Source of the DNA: Gracilaria caudata
Taxonomy: Eukaryota; Rhodophyta; Florideophyceae; Gracilariales; Gracilariaceae
DNA: 55,222 bases
Assembly: GCA_030374735.1 (NCBI GenBank)
Contig: JASCIV010000069.1
Span: 1 to 55,222 of the forward strand
Direction of reading: 5' to 3'
Below, piece by piece: positions 36,414-46,400 of this stretch (position 1 is the first letter of the stretch; each line of letters starts with the position of its first letter). Below the pieces are notes generated by a model that was given only the letters and a program-made list of their open reading frames with translations, was not told where the DNA came from and did no database searches. The position numbers were made by a program, and so were the translations under genes.

Positions 36414-39400
36414 ATGCTCCCTTTGCCAAGAAATTCTCGAGACCCCCGGCTTGTGGCGCAACATGTCTCTTCCACTCAAAACAGGCAAACACAAGCAGCG
36501 CGCCCCGTACAGCTCTTACACTGGCGCCGCGGTCATTCCTCTAAGCCTGCCTCTACTAACTATCTTTTCATTACTAACTTAAACGACAATGTCACTGAAG
36601 CCGTCTTGGAAAACGAGCTCTCCCGCTTCGGCACTGTTCGCCGCGTGAATGTTCCCACCGTGGATGGCCGCAGCGCTGCCATTGCTTCGGTCCTGCTCCC
36701 TTCCAAACTCGATCCCAATCATTTTGTGTCTGCCGTCGATGGCCTCCCCTTGTTCGGCAAGAAGCTCTCGGTAACACCTGATCCCGAGGCAACGAAATTT
36801 CGAAGCGCTCTCAACATCATGCAAAGCCCAGGCGACCCAACTAATCACGATAGTACACCTCCAACCAAGGATACACGTGCAGACTCGAATTCACCCAATT
36901 GGTCTCTTGCATCACAGAGCGATCTTGAACAACCACTATCTCCATCTACTCACCTTGCTTCCGAACCACGCCGTTCTCGTCCGGAAGAAGGGAAGAAAAT
37001 AAGTCCCCCGCGTTCGAATAAAAGACCCCGCACGCGGTATGAAAGAGACCATCATGATCGAATCGACCGACCGGAAAGGCGCTTTCCGGCCGAGGAGTTC
37101 TCTCACCGTCATTCTTCCAATCCGGTCTCAAGTATCTATGGTGCAAGACCATCCCATTATTCATACAAGGACGAACACAGGTCTACTCAGCACGCCTCGC
37201 AATCTCGTCGGCATTGGGGATCTGGGGGCCATCTTGCTCCCAGCATTCCACGTGAACATACCTGCTCTTCGCGCTCAGACTTGGCATTCCGCTTCCCCTA
37301 CACAAACTCAAGAAGTCGTCGTCCTTATCACGAGATGTCTTCGCATGGTTCCCGGTATCATGAATATGAAGGCCACAGAGGGATACCTTACAATCAAAGC
37401 AGGAGAGAACGTCGTCTACCTCAGAGGCGCTTCGACGACGTCTATCGAGACCATCGTTCGTACAATTCATCTAGAAATTACAATACGTACACATCTGGAA
37501 AGAGACCGAGATCTCTTTCCATTAGATCGAGCGACAGAAACAGCCAAATGAATCCCGTTGGAGGCTCCCACATATTTTCAGGCGAGTATCCTGCCATTGT
37601 TTTACGCGATGTTCCGTCGGATATTTTTCGATGGGATATTCTCAACTCATTCTCTGAGTTCAGAGCCATTCATGTCCAGGAGAAGGATACGACAGGTCTA
37701 TATCATGTTTTGTTCGACGACGCGAAGGACAGGGAGAATGCTTTGCGTTACGGCTGCTTTACGTTCAGTGGTGTCAGAATCCAGCCGGAAAAGTGTCTGA
37801 CACGGGTCGATCGACATACTCGTCCTGCCAGTGGTGGTGGTTCGTTTGCCTCTCCTCATACTCCGTGTCATGACCGTTTTGTTTCTTCACGTCGAGACTC
37901 GTGGCAGTCAGAGAAGAGAAGGCGCACGCATACTCCCGATTCAGGGGGAAAGCGAAGAGTTCAGACCGATTTTGAAGGTGTAGGCCAAAGTTCTGTCGCC
38001 CCAAGCCGGCATGAGGCTAACCCAGCTCCAAACTTTTCAAGTCGCAATCAAGCGGTTTCTCGTCAGAGTGGTCGGCGTACAGAAAGCGTTCGTCAATTTT
38101 CCGCAACTCGGACGGCAGAACGGCGAAGTGTTTCGCCATCAAGGTCTACATCGCATGTCATGAAATTGGGGAAAGAAAGTCCTCGGACTTCGAGTCACAA
38201 GGCCCTCAAGAACGAGGGAAAAGCTTCCTCGTATCCCCCGAGGCCTGTGGCAAAGACTGTCAAAGCCAATCCTCTTGAGTCGCAGAGCATATCACTATCT
38301 CCATCAAGAGGTCGCACTGGAAATGTCTCTGCGACCTACCCCCCAGCCCATGGGGAGGGCAAAGAGGATCAACTTGGTAATGGTCAACGCGCAAGTGAAG
38401 GAGCAGTTCCTCAAGGCGGGTTTCAGTCCAAGGATGAGCTATTCGAAGCAGTTGTGCGTCATACCATTGAGCAGGTTTCAAGACAGCATGCGCAACTAGA
38501 AGTGAAAAGATGTGAGGCGCTTGTTGCGAGGTCAGTCTTCGAATTTGTCTCAGCGGAGAAGGCAAAAGCGAAGGACATACGACAAAGTGTAAACAAGAAT
38601 GACGTCATGCATCGTGTGCCTCGTTCAGCAAATGCGTTCTCAGAACCAGATCTTGTGAGTCCACCGGAAGCCAGTCCAAGAAAGCCCAAGGTTTCAGATG
38701 GCATCGAAGGCCATCAGGTAAAAGGCGATGGGTCAGCTCGAAAAAGACTGCGTAGGAGCCGTTTTGCTGATTTCCCTGATCCCGAGACCGCGTCTTTGCC
38801 CGGTGGCGTTAAAGCGTTGTCCGATTCTCACTCAGAGGCGCAAGCAGAGGGGAAAGTTAAGTCTGCGTCGTGTCTTGATGTAATGCCAGAGATCCAGGAA
38901 TCTCTCCCAACGAGCACAGCTCATGTGAACGAATCACAGATATCTGACACTACAGCCTTGGAGCCTTCTCGGGACTCAGTTAATTCCAAGCCAAGGGAGG
39001 GGACAGTCGTGACGGCGGAAGAAAGTCCTGGCCACAGAAAGAAGCCCCTTCAGCCATCGCACTGTTCTGATGAGCATTCTAAAGATGCAAAACCCTTTGT
39101 GGACAGTGATTCTCTAGCTATGGACACAGAGAAACTTGAAACAGAAAATGGAATTGGAGCATTTGGAAGCAGTAACCCTTCTTCTCTTTCTCTTGAGCAA
39201 TCAAACGAAGGGCCTCCTACTCTGAAAGCCCTCACATCCATTTCTGAGCTGGACAAAGTGCTGGAGAACAAAACCATTCATCGGCATGCAAAGTCTTCGT
39301 TGTTCAATAATCTGTACACCGAGTCTGGTCTTCCTTCACTTGGGCTCTTCCCTCGCCGGCCGCCTCCAAGATCTGTACCCATACAGACCCCCGAAGCTTT

Positions 39401-40511
39401 ATCAAAACCCTTAATTGACCCAAAGTCTGATATTGACCCTGCTCCTAATCCTGCTCCGCACTTCGAGAGACGGGAAGAGAAATCGAAGTCGAAAGCCAAA
39501 GCGGGACATCTTACTCGTCCGAAAAGCAGTAAGGTAAATGTACCTACTCGGAAGCAAAGTCGCAAGAACGGGAAAGTAGGAAAAATCAAAAAGGATAAGA
39601 AGTCGAGGCGAGCCGCAAGTCTGCAGTTGAGGAAAGGGAAGTCAAGTACGTCCACAGTTGCAGCAGTGCCAAGTGGAGACGAGTTTGAGTTGTGTATTGA
39701 ATCTGAAGCGGACAAAGGACCACAAGCTTCTAGAAGAGAAGTTGCTGATTCTGAAAGGGGATTTGTATCTAAAGAAGGTTTTAAACGTCTGACTGTTGAA
39801 AGAGAAGGAAAACAAGAAGAATTAGTTGTTGAAAGTGATGCAGACAAAACTGACAAGACTGCTGACGATCGTGAGGGTAAGTGCGCTCGCACAGAATTGT
39901 ACACTCGCGGTCAGAATAAGAACAAACGGCGAAAAAGACTCCACCTTGAATCACTTTCGGGCAAATCTGCGCTTTCTTCCCGGCAGTGCAGGCAGGAATC
40001 GCGCTTGTACCGTAAGGGGGTGAGCAAAATCAAGCCCAAGAATGATAATTTTATCAACTTGAACAGTCTGCAGCAGAGATGGAAGAAGGTTCAGTTTGAT
40101 CGTTCTCAAATTCACGGAATGGGGCTGTATGCGAAAGAGAATATAGAGCAGGATGAGTTCGTGATCGAGTACATCGGGGATTTGATTCGTAGAACCGTTG
40201 CGGAACTTCGAGAAAAAGAATACACAAGACAAGGCATGGGCGATAGCTATTTGTTTCGTCTTAACTCGAATATGGTCATTGACGCAACCCGGCGAGGTGG
40301 AATCGCGCGATTTATCAATCACAGCTGTGATCCAAACGTAATTGCTCGCAAGATTACCGTTGATGGAAGAAGTACCATTGCATTCTACAGCAAACGGGCA
40401 ATCAACATTGGCGAGGAACTCACGTACGATTACAAGTTTGAGTATGAGGCGGAGGATAAAAAGATCCCTTGCCTATGCGGAGCGGCAAACTGTCGCAAGT
40501 ACCTAAACTGA
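36414..40511 (+). CDS. SET1: SET1-type histone H3K4 methyltransferase
   Basis: Catalytic subunit of a COMPASS-like complex. From the ATG at 36414 (frame open from a GTG at 36312) the protein is 1365 aa. Near residues 46-120 is an RRM (NYLFITNLNDNVTEAVLENELSRFGTVRRVNV). A second RRM-like segment lies around 395-470 (AIVLRDVPSDIFRWDILNSFSEF). Long basic, Ser/Arg/Glu-rich disordered regions follow. An N-SET-like stretch precedes the C-terminal SET domain: KVQFDRSQIHGMGLYAKENI, EYIGDLIRR, GDSYLFRLNSNMVIDA, RFINHSCDPN and GEELTYDYKF, then a post-SET with CLCGAANCRKYLN. Catalytic Tyr and NHSCxPN are intact. The two-RRM, C-terminal-SET plan matches Set1 rather than MLL/Trx (no PHD seen). Confidence 0.92.
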   Translation: MLPLPRNSRDPRLVAQHVSSTQNRQTQAARPVQLLHWRRGHSSKPASTNYLFITNLNDNVTEAVLENELSRFGTVRRVNVPTVDGRSAAIASVLLPSKLDPNHFVSAVDGLPLFGKKLSVTPDPEATKFRSALNIMQSPGDPTNHDSTPPTKDTRADSNSPNWSLASQSDLEQPLSPSTHLASEPRRSRPEEGKKISPPRSNKRPRTRYERDHHDRIDRPERRFPAEEFSHRHSSNPVSSIYGARPSHYSYKDEHRSTQHASQSRRHWGSGGHLAPSIPREHTCSSRSDLAFRFPYTNSRSRRPYHEMSSHGSRYHEYEGHRGIPYNQSRRERRLPQRRFDDVYRDHRSYNSSRNYNTYTSGKRPRSLSIRSSDRNSQMNPVGGSHIFSGEYPAIVLRDVPSDIFRWDILNSFSEFRAIHVQEKDTTGLYHVLFDDAKDRENALRYGCFTFSGVRIQPEKCLTRVDRHTRPASGGGSFASPHTPCHDRFVSSRRDSWQSEKRRRTHTPDSGGKRRVQTDFEGVGQSSVAPSRHEANPAPNFSSRNQAVSRQSGRRTESVRQFSATRTAERRSVSPSRSTSHVMKLGKESPRTSSHKALKNEGKASSYPPRPVAKTVKANPLESQSISLSPSRGRTGNVSATYPPAHGEGKEDQLGNGQRASEGAVPQGGFQSKDELFEAVVRHTIEQVSRQHAQLEVKRCEALVARSVFEFVSAEKAKAKDIRQSVNKNDVMHRVPRSANAFSEPDLVSPPEASPRKPKVSDGIEGHQVKGDGSARKRLRRSRFADFPDPETASLPGGVKALSDSHSEAQAEGKVKSASCLDVMPEIQESLPTSTAHVNESQISDTTALEPSRDSVNSKPREGTVVTAEESPGHRKKPLQPSHCSDEHSKDAKPFVDSDSLAMDTEKLETENGIGAFGSSNPSSLSLEQSNEGPPTLKALTSISELDKVLENKTIHRHAKSSLFNNLYTESGLPSLGLFPRRPPPRSVPIQTPEALSKPLIDPKSDIDPAPNPAPHFERREEKSKSKAKAGHLTRPKSSKVNVPTRKQSRKNGKVGKIKKDKKSRRAASLQLRKGKSSTSTVAAVPSGDEFELCIESEADKGPQASRREVADSERGFVSKEGFKRLTVEREGKQEELVVESDADKTDKTADDREGKCARTELYTRGQNKNKRRKRLHLESLSGKSALSSRQCRQESRLYRKGVSKIKPKNDNFINLNSLQQRWKKVQFDRSQIHGMGLYAKENIEQDEFVIEYIGDLIRRTVAELREKEYTRQGMGDSYLFRLNSNMVIDATRRGGIARFINHSCDPNVIARKITVDGRSTIAFYSKRAINIGEELTYDYKFEYEAEDKKIPCLCGAANCRKYLN

Positions 40512-41182
40512 CATGACATAACCTTAACCACGAATATAGCTGACTTAACTGAGAGAGCTCTGAGATTGCTCTCCACGTCGATTGTTAACAGTTCCCTTGC
40601 AAACACTGAGCGGTGGCAGCTAGAATCCTAGGGCTAAAGTCCGAAAGACTGGAAGTCGAAGTTGCCAAGTATAAGTATCGCAATAAATTTGTAAATGAAC
40701 TCCCATATTACCTTCTTGACTCCAAGGGCTGTGCTCTCGCTATAGGCGCTAGCGCAACGCATAGGGCACCGAAAAGTACCAATCGATCCCAATGCCCTTG
40801 GGTAAACGGGATCTCTTTGCTTCAAAAATCGACGCTGTCAGAATTTTGTAAGCTTCCAAACGAGATGCAAACCGCTGCGAGGAAAACGGTAGGTTACACT
40901 CCTGCATTTTGCAGTTGAACGGGTGTGCTTGAAGTGCAAGGCTACCCGTAACGGAAAAGACCATTTCGTCTCACGCTCTGCAGCCAAAAGTGTAATAAAT
41001 TACTTCACACACTTGTGTCGAGTACAAACTTTGTACGTGTGTTGATCATCAACATGATGTTCGGTAATGTCATGGAGCCAAGAAGTCCCGCACCAGCAGC
41101 CAAAAATGGTTTTCCGAAGGCAAGAGTTTCTTGGAGAGCACAACATTCGTTACTCTCTAGTGTACCTGGTACTATGCTTGTA

Positions 41183-41219
41183 TAGAGGCTGTACTTACAG
41201 TCTGTAAGTACAGCCTCTA
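41183..41219. repeat. Perfect 17-bp inverted repeat with 3-nt loop
   Basis: Arms TAGAGGCTGTACTTACA (41183-41199) and its exact reverse complement (41203-41219) around GTC. Located about 310 bp before the MSH3 ATG. Confidence 0.95.
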
Positions 41220-41327
41220 CGTGTACAGAACAATGGCAACAATGCAAAACTGTTCTACAATAATTGAAAACTTTTGTCCTTCTGTAAGATTGACGCTACA
41301 ACGAGGGTAGAAAGATCAACCTGAAAA

Positions 41328-41339
41328 TTTGGCGGGAAA
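41328..41339 (+). promoter_or_regulatory. E2F/DP-type site upstream of MSH3
   Basis: TTTGGCGGGAAA is an exact E2F/DP consensus, 187 bp before the MSH3 ATG. A second, TTGGCGCGAAA, is at 41388-41398. Assigned by consensus only. Confidence 0.55.
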
Positions 41340-41526
41340 TAGGACGTACCCTTGTATCTACGTCTGTGGCGAAGACTATGTGCGCGCTTGGCGCGAAAGT
41401 ATTCTTGTCCTTCGCGCGAGGACGAAGCCTGTCCACTCTCCGAGTCATTCTCGACGTGAGCCCTCGCCATCGGTTTTTTATCTGTATCACCCAGGCCATT
41501 CTTCCGAAACCTTGTCTACCGTCAAC

Positions 41527-44500
41527 ATGACTACAAAGGCGCTCATCAAGAAGGGAAAGAAAGCACCCAAGAAGAAGAAGCCCAAAGGGCAACAACTGTT
41601 GATATCCCGCTTTTTCTCCCCTGTGGTGCCTAAGCCTTCAAAATCTCAGCCTGCTCATGAGCAAGCAGAACACAACCTACTGAAATCCAAAGAACCGCCT
41701 GCTGAGAACGTACCCTCAACCCCAGCTCGTGAGAGTAATCCATTGCCACCACCTCAAGAGCAAGCATCTGTCTTTGACGCTTCTTGCGCCCCAATTTCCG
41801 TCCCTTCGCTCGAAACGAACACAGAAAAGCCCAATGCTGAGTCGAAGGATCAGAATAGCCTTCCTCAAGAAAAGCCGCTACAGAAGATTCCAGAGAACGC
41901 ACACAAACAGATCTCTCTGTTTGGCGATAATCACGCAGCTCGTGCTCAAAACGACCAAACTTCAAAACCAAACGAGCCGGATACCCCCTCTACAGCGGCA
42001 CTGTTCTCTCCATCTCAGAACGATGGTTTGGCTTCCCTGTGCTCCTCACCTTTACGCAGAACTCCGAGAAAGCGAAACCGACGACGCCTCATTATAGTTG
42101 ACGACGACGAAGACGAAGAAGAAAGCGATGAAGAGCCAGCGCAAAAGCGCACCAAGGGTGACGACCCAGATTTCCATCTAGGAAGCGAAGAACAACAATC
42201 AGAAAATGAAGAAGACCTTGAGCCAGGGGCCTCTCAGGATCTCTTGCGGGAAGATCAGAACAATTTCGGTTCGGATACCAAGGGAGACTCGTCTCTTCGA
42301 CCCATAAGGGAAGCCTCACAGTCGCTATCTTCCTTTGAGCTCAATCGAGGATCGGATCCAAGCGAGATAGCAAGAGACCCAAAACGAAGAAAGCAATTTA
42401 CTCAGAAGATTGGTCGGCTGGAAAAGAACAGTTTCTTCCTTCGTCGCACTGGGGGAGGTGCTGACCCCGCTGAAGAGAAACAGAAGAACAAGAAAGCCGT
42501 TAAGTACACCCCGTTAGAGTCGCAATTCATTAAGCTCCGAAAACAATATCCTGACATGGTCCTCGTAGTTGAATGCGGGTACAAATACAGACTGTTTGAC
42601 AAAGACGCAACGATTGCATCCAAGGTTCTTCGCGTTGCGTCGTTCTTTGACCACAACTTTTTGACGGCAGGATTTCCAACTTTTCGTCTTGCTTTTCATG
42701 TGCGGCGCCTTGTTGAAGCCGGATACAAAGTGGGCGTTGTATCGCAAAGCGAGACTGCGGCATTAAAGCGAGCTAACAGCAAATCAGGGCTTTTCGAGCG
42801 AAGTCTTTCTGCAGTTTACACCAAAGGAACGATCGTGGCGGATGGAAAGCTTGGAGGTTCTGCTATGGGGGGAAACGCAAGCATGAAACCCGCTTGTTAC
42901 ATCATGACTGTTCTTGAAACGGAATCAACGCTGAGAGTGGGTTCCGCAAAGAAGATCGCTCTTGCCGCCGTGGACTCTGCATCTGGAGAGGTTTTCTACG
43001 ACTCTTTTGAAGACGACGATTTGCGTTCAGATCTTGAATCAAGACTTGTTGCCATCGAACCTGTTGAGGTTTTGATGACGAAGAGTCAGTGCTCTCGTCC
43101 TACGGAGCTTATCGTCAAAGCCTTCTGTGACCGCATGAGCTCAAGGCTTGAACGAATGGATGACGACTTCTTTGACCATAAGGCTGTTAGCGAAACCTTG
43201 AAGTCTAGAATACAAGGTGTCAATGATTCTAATTTGGATGTTCATGTCTTGGCGTGCCTTGGTGCCCTTATTGAGTATTTGAAGCAGTTTAAGCTTGAGC
43301 TTTCGGTAACGAATGCCCTTCAGTACAAGGAGTTTCAAACAAAGCGTCAGATGAGGATAGGAGCAGATGTTTTGAAGAACTTTGAAGTTTTTGGCAACTC
43401 AAACAATGGTTCAGTTCAAGGGTCTTTAGTGGGACTTATTAACCGAACTTGCACGGCATTTGGAAGTCGACAAATGAGGCAATGGATCTCACATCCACTG
43501 GTGAATGGAAGAGATATTGTCAATCGCCTTGACGCTGTGGAATATATATCAGGCCTGGCTATTGATAACTCGCAGGTGGACACCGAGTCGGATGCTTTTG
43601 CAAGTGCACTGTCCAGTCTAATCCGGAACTTACGTACGGTTCCTGATATAGATCAAGGACTGACGAGAGTTGCTTGCCACAAATCCACTCCCTCTGAACT
43701 TGTGTCTATCATCTCCACCATATGTGGAACAGGGGAAATTTTCGATCACCTAAGAATCGCTAGTGAAAGGTCGTCCGTTCCACATCTTCTTCAGAAGCTC
43801 ATCAAGACTGTCCCCAGCATTAGAGGCATAATGGGCAACCCAATCGTTCGAATTTTAAACCGCAAGACAGCATCAAGGGACCAATACGACAGTTTGTTTC
43901 ATATGCAGGAACCGCTGGCAGAAGTTCTTGGAGATTCCGGAACAAAAGCGGAATTCATATCCAAGGCTGAGGAACTACAGTTCGTGTCGGACGAACTGAA
44001 AGCTGCAGAAAAGAATATGAACAAGATACTAAAAAGGCTTCGAACTCAGCATTCGAATTCAGAATGGGAGTGGAAAAAGGTAGCGCACGAAGAGTATCTA
44101 TTGGAGGTTCCTGTGAAACGTGCGTCAAAGCTACCGAGCTCATGGACAATTGTGAGCCAAACAAAGGCAGTGAAGCGGTACCGCCCACCCGAAGCTACAA
44201 GTGGTTACGAGAAGGTTCTCTGCTGTCGAGAAAGGAGTGAAATGGTTTCTTCGCAATGCTGGCAGTCTTATCTCAAAATGTTTGCCGAAATCGCTTTGCC
44301 TCTTCGAGCACTCGTACGGATACTCGCTGATATCGATTGCCTCTCATCACTTGCGCGGGTAGCCAACATGCCGGGATATGTCAAACCAGAAATAGAGACC
44401 GATTCCAGCAAACCGTCTGGTTTAGTTGCAGAGAGCGTTCGTCATCCTCTTACCGAACTGCTTCCCACATGTCGAGCATATGTTCCGAACGATATACGCC

Positions 44501-45300
44501 TTGCAAGTGGTGAACATGAAATTGCGTTGATCATCAGCGGTCCAAACTATGGTGGTAAGTCGTCATATGCACGCATGACAGCTCTAGTCGTAATTCTTGC
44601 TCAAATTGGGTCGTTTGTTCCCGCGGCTACAGCGAAGATTTGTCCTTACGATTCCATTTATGCTCGAATGGGATCTTCTGACTCCCTCTGGAAGGGAATG
44701 AGCTCGCTCATGGTGGAACTCGCAGAAACCTCCCGAATTCTAAGCAGTGCTTCTCCCAAGTCTTTGGTTGTTCTGGATGAGCTTGGTAGAGGAACCTCAA
44801 CACATGATGGAACCGCAGTAGCGCACGCAACACTTTCGCATCTTGTTACAAGTATTGGTTGTACCACAATTTTCGTTACTCACTACCCAGTTCTGGCCTC
44901 GCTCAGATCAGAACATCCACTTCTCGTACGCGCATCGTACATGAACTATACGGAAGCCAAAGCCGAAGCCAAAGGAACAAGCGTGTCTCATCGGGGTGAA
45001 AAGATTTTGTCTCCCAAGGACATGGTATCTGAAGAGAAGCAAAACTCGAGAATCGTATTCCTTTACAAGTTAACAGAGGGTGTTGCCCCGAGCAGTTACG
45101 GGTTAAATGTCGCTCGGCTCGCAGGAATTCCTGAAGAAATTGTTGACGATGCCCAATTCAAGGCTTCTGAACTGGAGTCTATTTTACAACTTCAGAAATT
45201 GGACGGGAAAATGGCGTGCCTCATTGGAACCAATTTGTGGAGTCAACACGATGTTATACGACGAGTTCACTGCTTGCTTAACGGTGACCATGGCACATGA
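41527..45300 (+). CDS. MSH3: DNA mismatch repair protein MSH3
   Basis: MutS homologue forming MutS-beta with MSH2 for insertion/deletion loops. From the ATG at 41527 (frame open from a TTG at 41329) the product is 1257 aa. Near the N-terminus is a PCNA-interacting box, QLLISRFF (QxxIxxFF), and then an acidic linker with a probable NLS (RKRNRRR...EEESDEE). The MutS mismatch-binding domain starts TPLESQFIKLRKQYPD and contains VECGYKYRLFDKDA and HVRRLVEAGYKVGVVSQSETAAL, the MSH3-type block. Connector, lever and clamp regions follow, then the ATPase: Walker A GPNYGGKSS (1005-1013; usual GPNMGGKS), SSLMVELAE, Walker B VVLDELGRGTSTHDG and THYP. Complete. Converges on FANCI with 79 bp between stops. 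Confidence 0.93.
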   Translation: MTTKALIKKGKKAPKKKKPKGQQLLISRFFSPVVPKPSKSQPAHEQAEHNLLKSKEPPAENVPSTPARESNPLPPPQEQASVFDASCAPISVPSLETNTEKPNAESKDQNSLPQEKPLQKIPENAHKQISLFGDNHAARAQNDQTSKPNEPDTPSTAALFSPSQNDGLASLCSSPLRRTPRKRNRRRLIIVDDDEDEEESDEEPAQKRTKGDDPDFHLGSEEQQSENEEDLEPGASQDLLREDQNNFGSDTKGDSSLRPIREASQSLSSFELNRGSDPSEIARDPKRRKQFTQKIGRLEKNSFFLRRTGGGADPAEEKQKNKKAVKYTPLESQFIKLRKQYPDMVLVVECGYKYRLFDKDATIASKVLRVASFFDHNFLTAGFPTFRLAFHVRRLVEAGYKVGVVSQSETAALKRANSKSGLFERSLSAVYTKGTIVADGKLGGSAMGGNASMKPACYIMTVLETESTLRVGSAKKIALAAVDSASGEVFYDSFEDDDLRSDLESRLVAIEPVEVLMTKSQCSRPTELIVKAFCDRMSSRLERMDDDFFDHKAVSETLKSRIQGVNDSNLDVHVLACLGALIEYLKQFKLELSVTNALQYKEFQTKRQMRIGADVLKNFEVFGNSNNGSVQGSLVGLINRTCTAFGSRQMRQWISHPLVNGRDIVNRLDAVEYISGLAIDNSQVDTESDAFASALSSLIRNLRTVPDIDQGLTRVACHKSTPSELVSIISTICGTGEIFDHLRIASERSSVPHLLQKLIKTVPSIRGIMGNPIVRILNRKTASRDQYDSLFHMQEPLAEVLGDSGTKAEFISKAEELQFVSDELKAAEKNMNKILKRLRTQHSNSEWEWKKVAHEEYLLEVPVKRASKLPSSWTIVSQTKAVKRYRPPEATSGYEKVLCCRERSEMVSSQCWQSYLKMFAEIALPLRALVRILADIDCLSSLARVANMPGYVKPEIETDSSKPSGLVAESVRHPLTELLPTCRAYVPNDIRLASGEHEIALIISGPNYGGKSSYARMTALVVILAQIGSFVPAATAKICPYDSIYARMGSSDSLWKGMSSLMVELAETSRILSSASPKSLVVLDELGRGTSTHDGTAVAHATLSHLVTSIGCTTIFVTHYPVLASLRSEHPLLVRASYMNYTEAKAEAKGTSVSHRGEKILSPKDMVSEEKQNSRIVFLYKLTEGVAPSSYGLNVARLAGIPEEIVDDAQFKASELESILQLQKLDGKMACLIGTNLWSQHDVIRRVHCLLNGDHGT

Positions 45301-45379
45301 GATGTCCAAAAAGACACCTGCGGTGAACAAAATAAACACGGTCCCCTTTACTACAGAGAACCTCCAGGACTAAGAGAGC

Positions 45380-46369
45380 CTACAGTTCTGTAGCGTCCAT
45401 AGGGACTATGAAGTCCTCGAGGTCGGCGTAGTTGTCATCTCCTCGTTCGTCCTGTAGCCAATCATCAATCCCGGAATTACGGCTCCGAAGACGTTGCCGT
45501 TTTCGAGGATGAGACACCCGAATATGATCGGAAACCCCTGTTGAGGCTTCCTTACCCAGAGCACCCAAGGCTCGGCTAATCGAGCTACTGTTGTCCCTGC
45601 TAAGACTCTTCAGCACGGCTTTCCAGTCTTTCGATGCGTTTTCATCAAATGCCTCCGGCTTTTCACGAACAATCTGCGAAACTTCGAGAGATGTAGTCCT
45701 TAACCTTTCTTCAAGAGAAACTTTGTTTAAGCGGGACATAGCCTTGGCAGTGGCGAAGACAGAAGACTTCGTAGTAGACTCATCATACAGACTTTGCAAT
45801 GTACATAATGCAGCTCGGAATACAGGTATACATCGCCCAACACTTGAGTCTCGACGTGCGGCTTTCACCACCAGGCGCAACTTCAGCTCCGCACTTTCAA
45901 CAAGCCCATGTAGAATGAAGTCGATCTTCTTCACTAACACATCTGGCCAAGCCCGTTGTTTTGGGGAAACTAATTTTGCAAAACTGGTGTTGCAAAAATC
46001 CCTCAAGATGCTTGCGATCTGCACTGAGCTTTCCTCGGAGGGAGATAGAGCCGATATGGAATACCTGTCTTCCCGAACCATATATCGATGCTCATGTACG
46101 TCATGACTGACAATTTCTTGACAGTACCCGAGCACCGTGACAATGGAAAGCAAGCCTACTTCAGCTGTCTCGTCCAGACACAACGAAGTGACGGATTTAT
46201 CCTCTGGCGTTGATGATCCTAACTCTTGAGTGTTGCCACGAGCATCGCCCGGAGTTGTGCCGCTTTGATCTGTCGATTTCGAAGCCCGTTTCTCTGCTGT
46301 GTGAGTTTCGACTTCGGCAGCATTCTGAACGTCCAGGGATGGTATATGTTTACGTGACGTTTCGTCTCT

Positions 46370-46400
<31 letters not shown>

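Larger units (their letters stand above)
40512..41526. promoter_or_regulatory. Intergenic spacer and MSH3 upstream region
   Basis: 1015 bp. Contains a 37-bp near-perfect hairpin (41183-41219) and two E2F-type sites (41328-41339, 41388-41398). Frames of 60-100 codons (such as 40613-40918 from a GTG and 41005-41247 minus) show no domains. Confidence 0.5.

Noticed and set aside
40613..40918. Plus-strand frame of 101 codons before MSH3
   Set aside because: Starts with GTG and has no recognisable domain or signal; kept only as spacer content.
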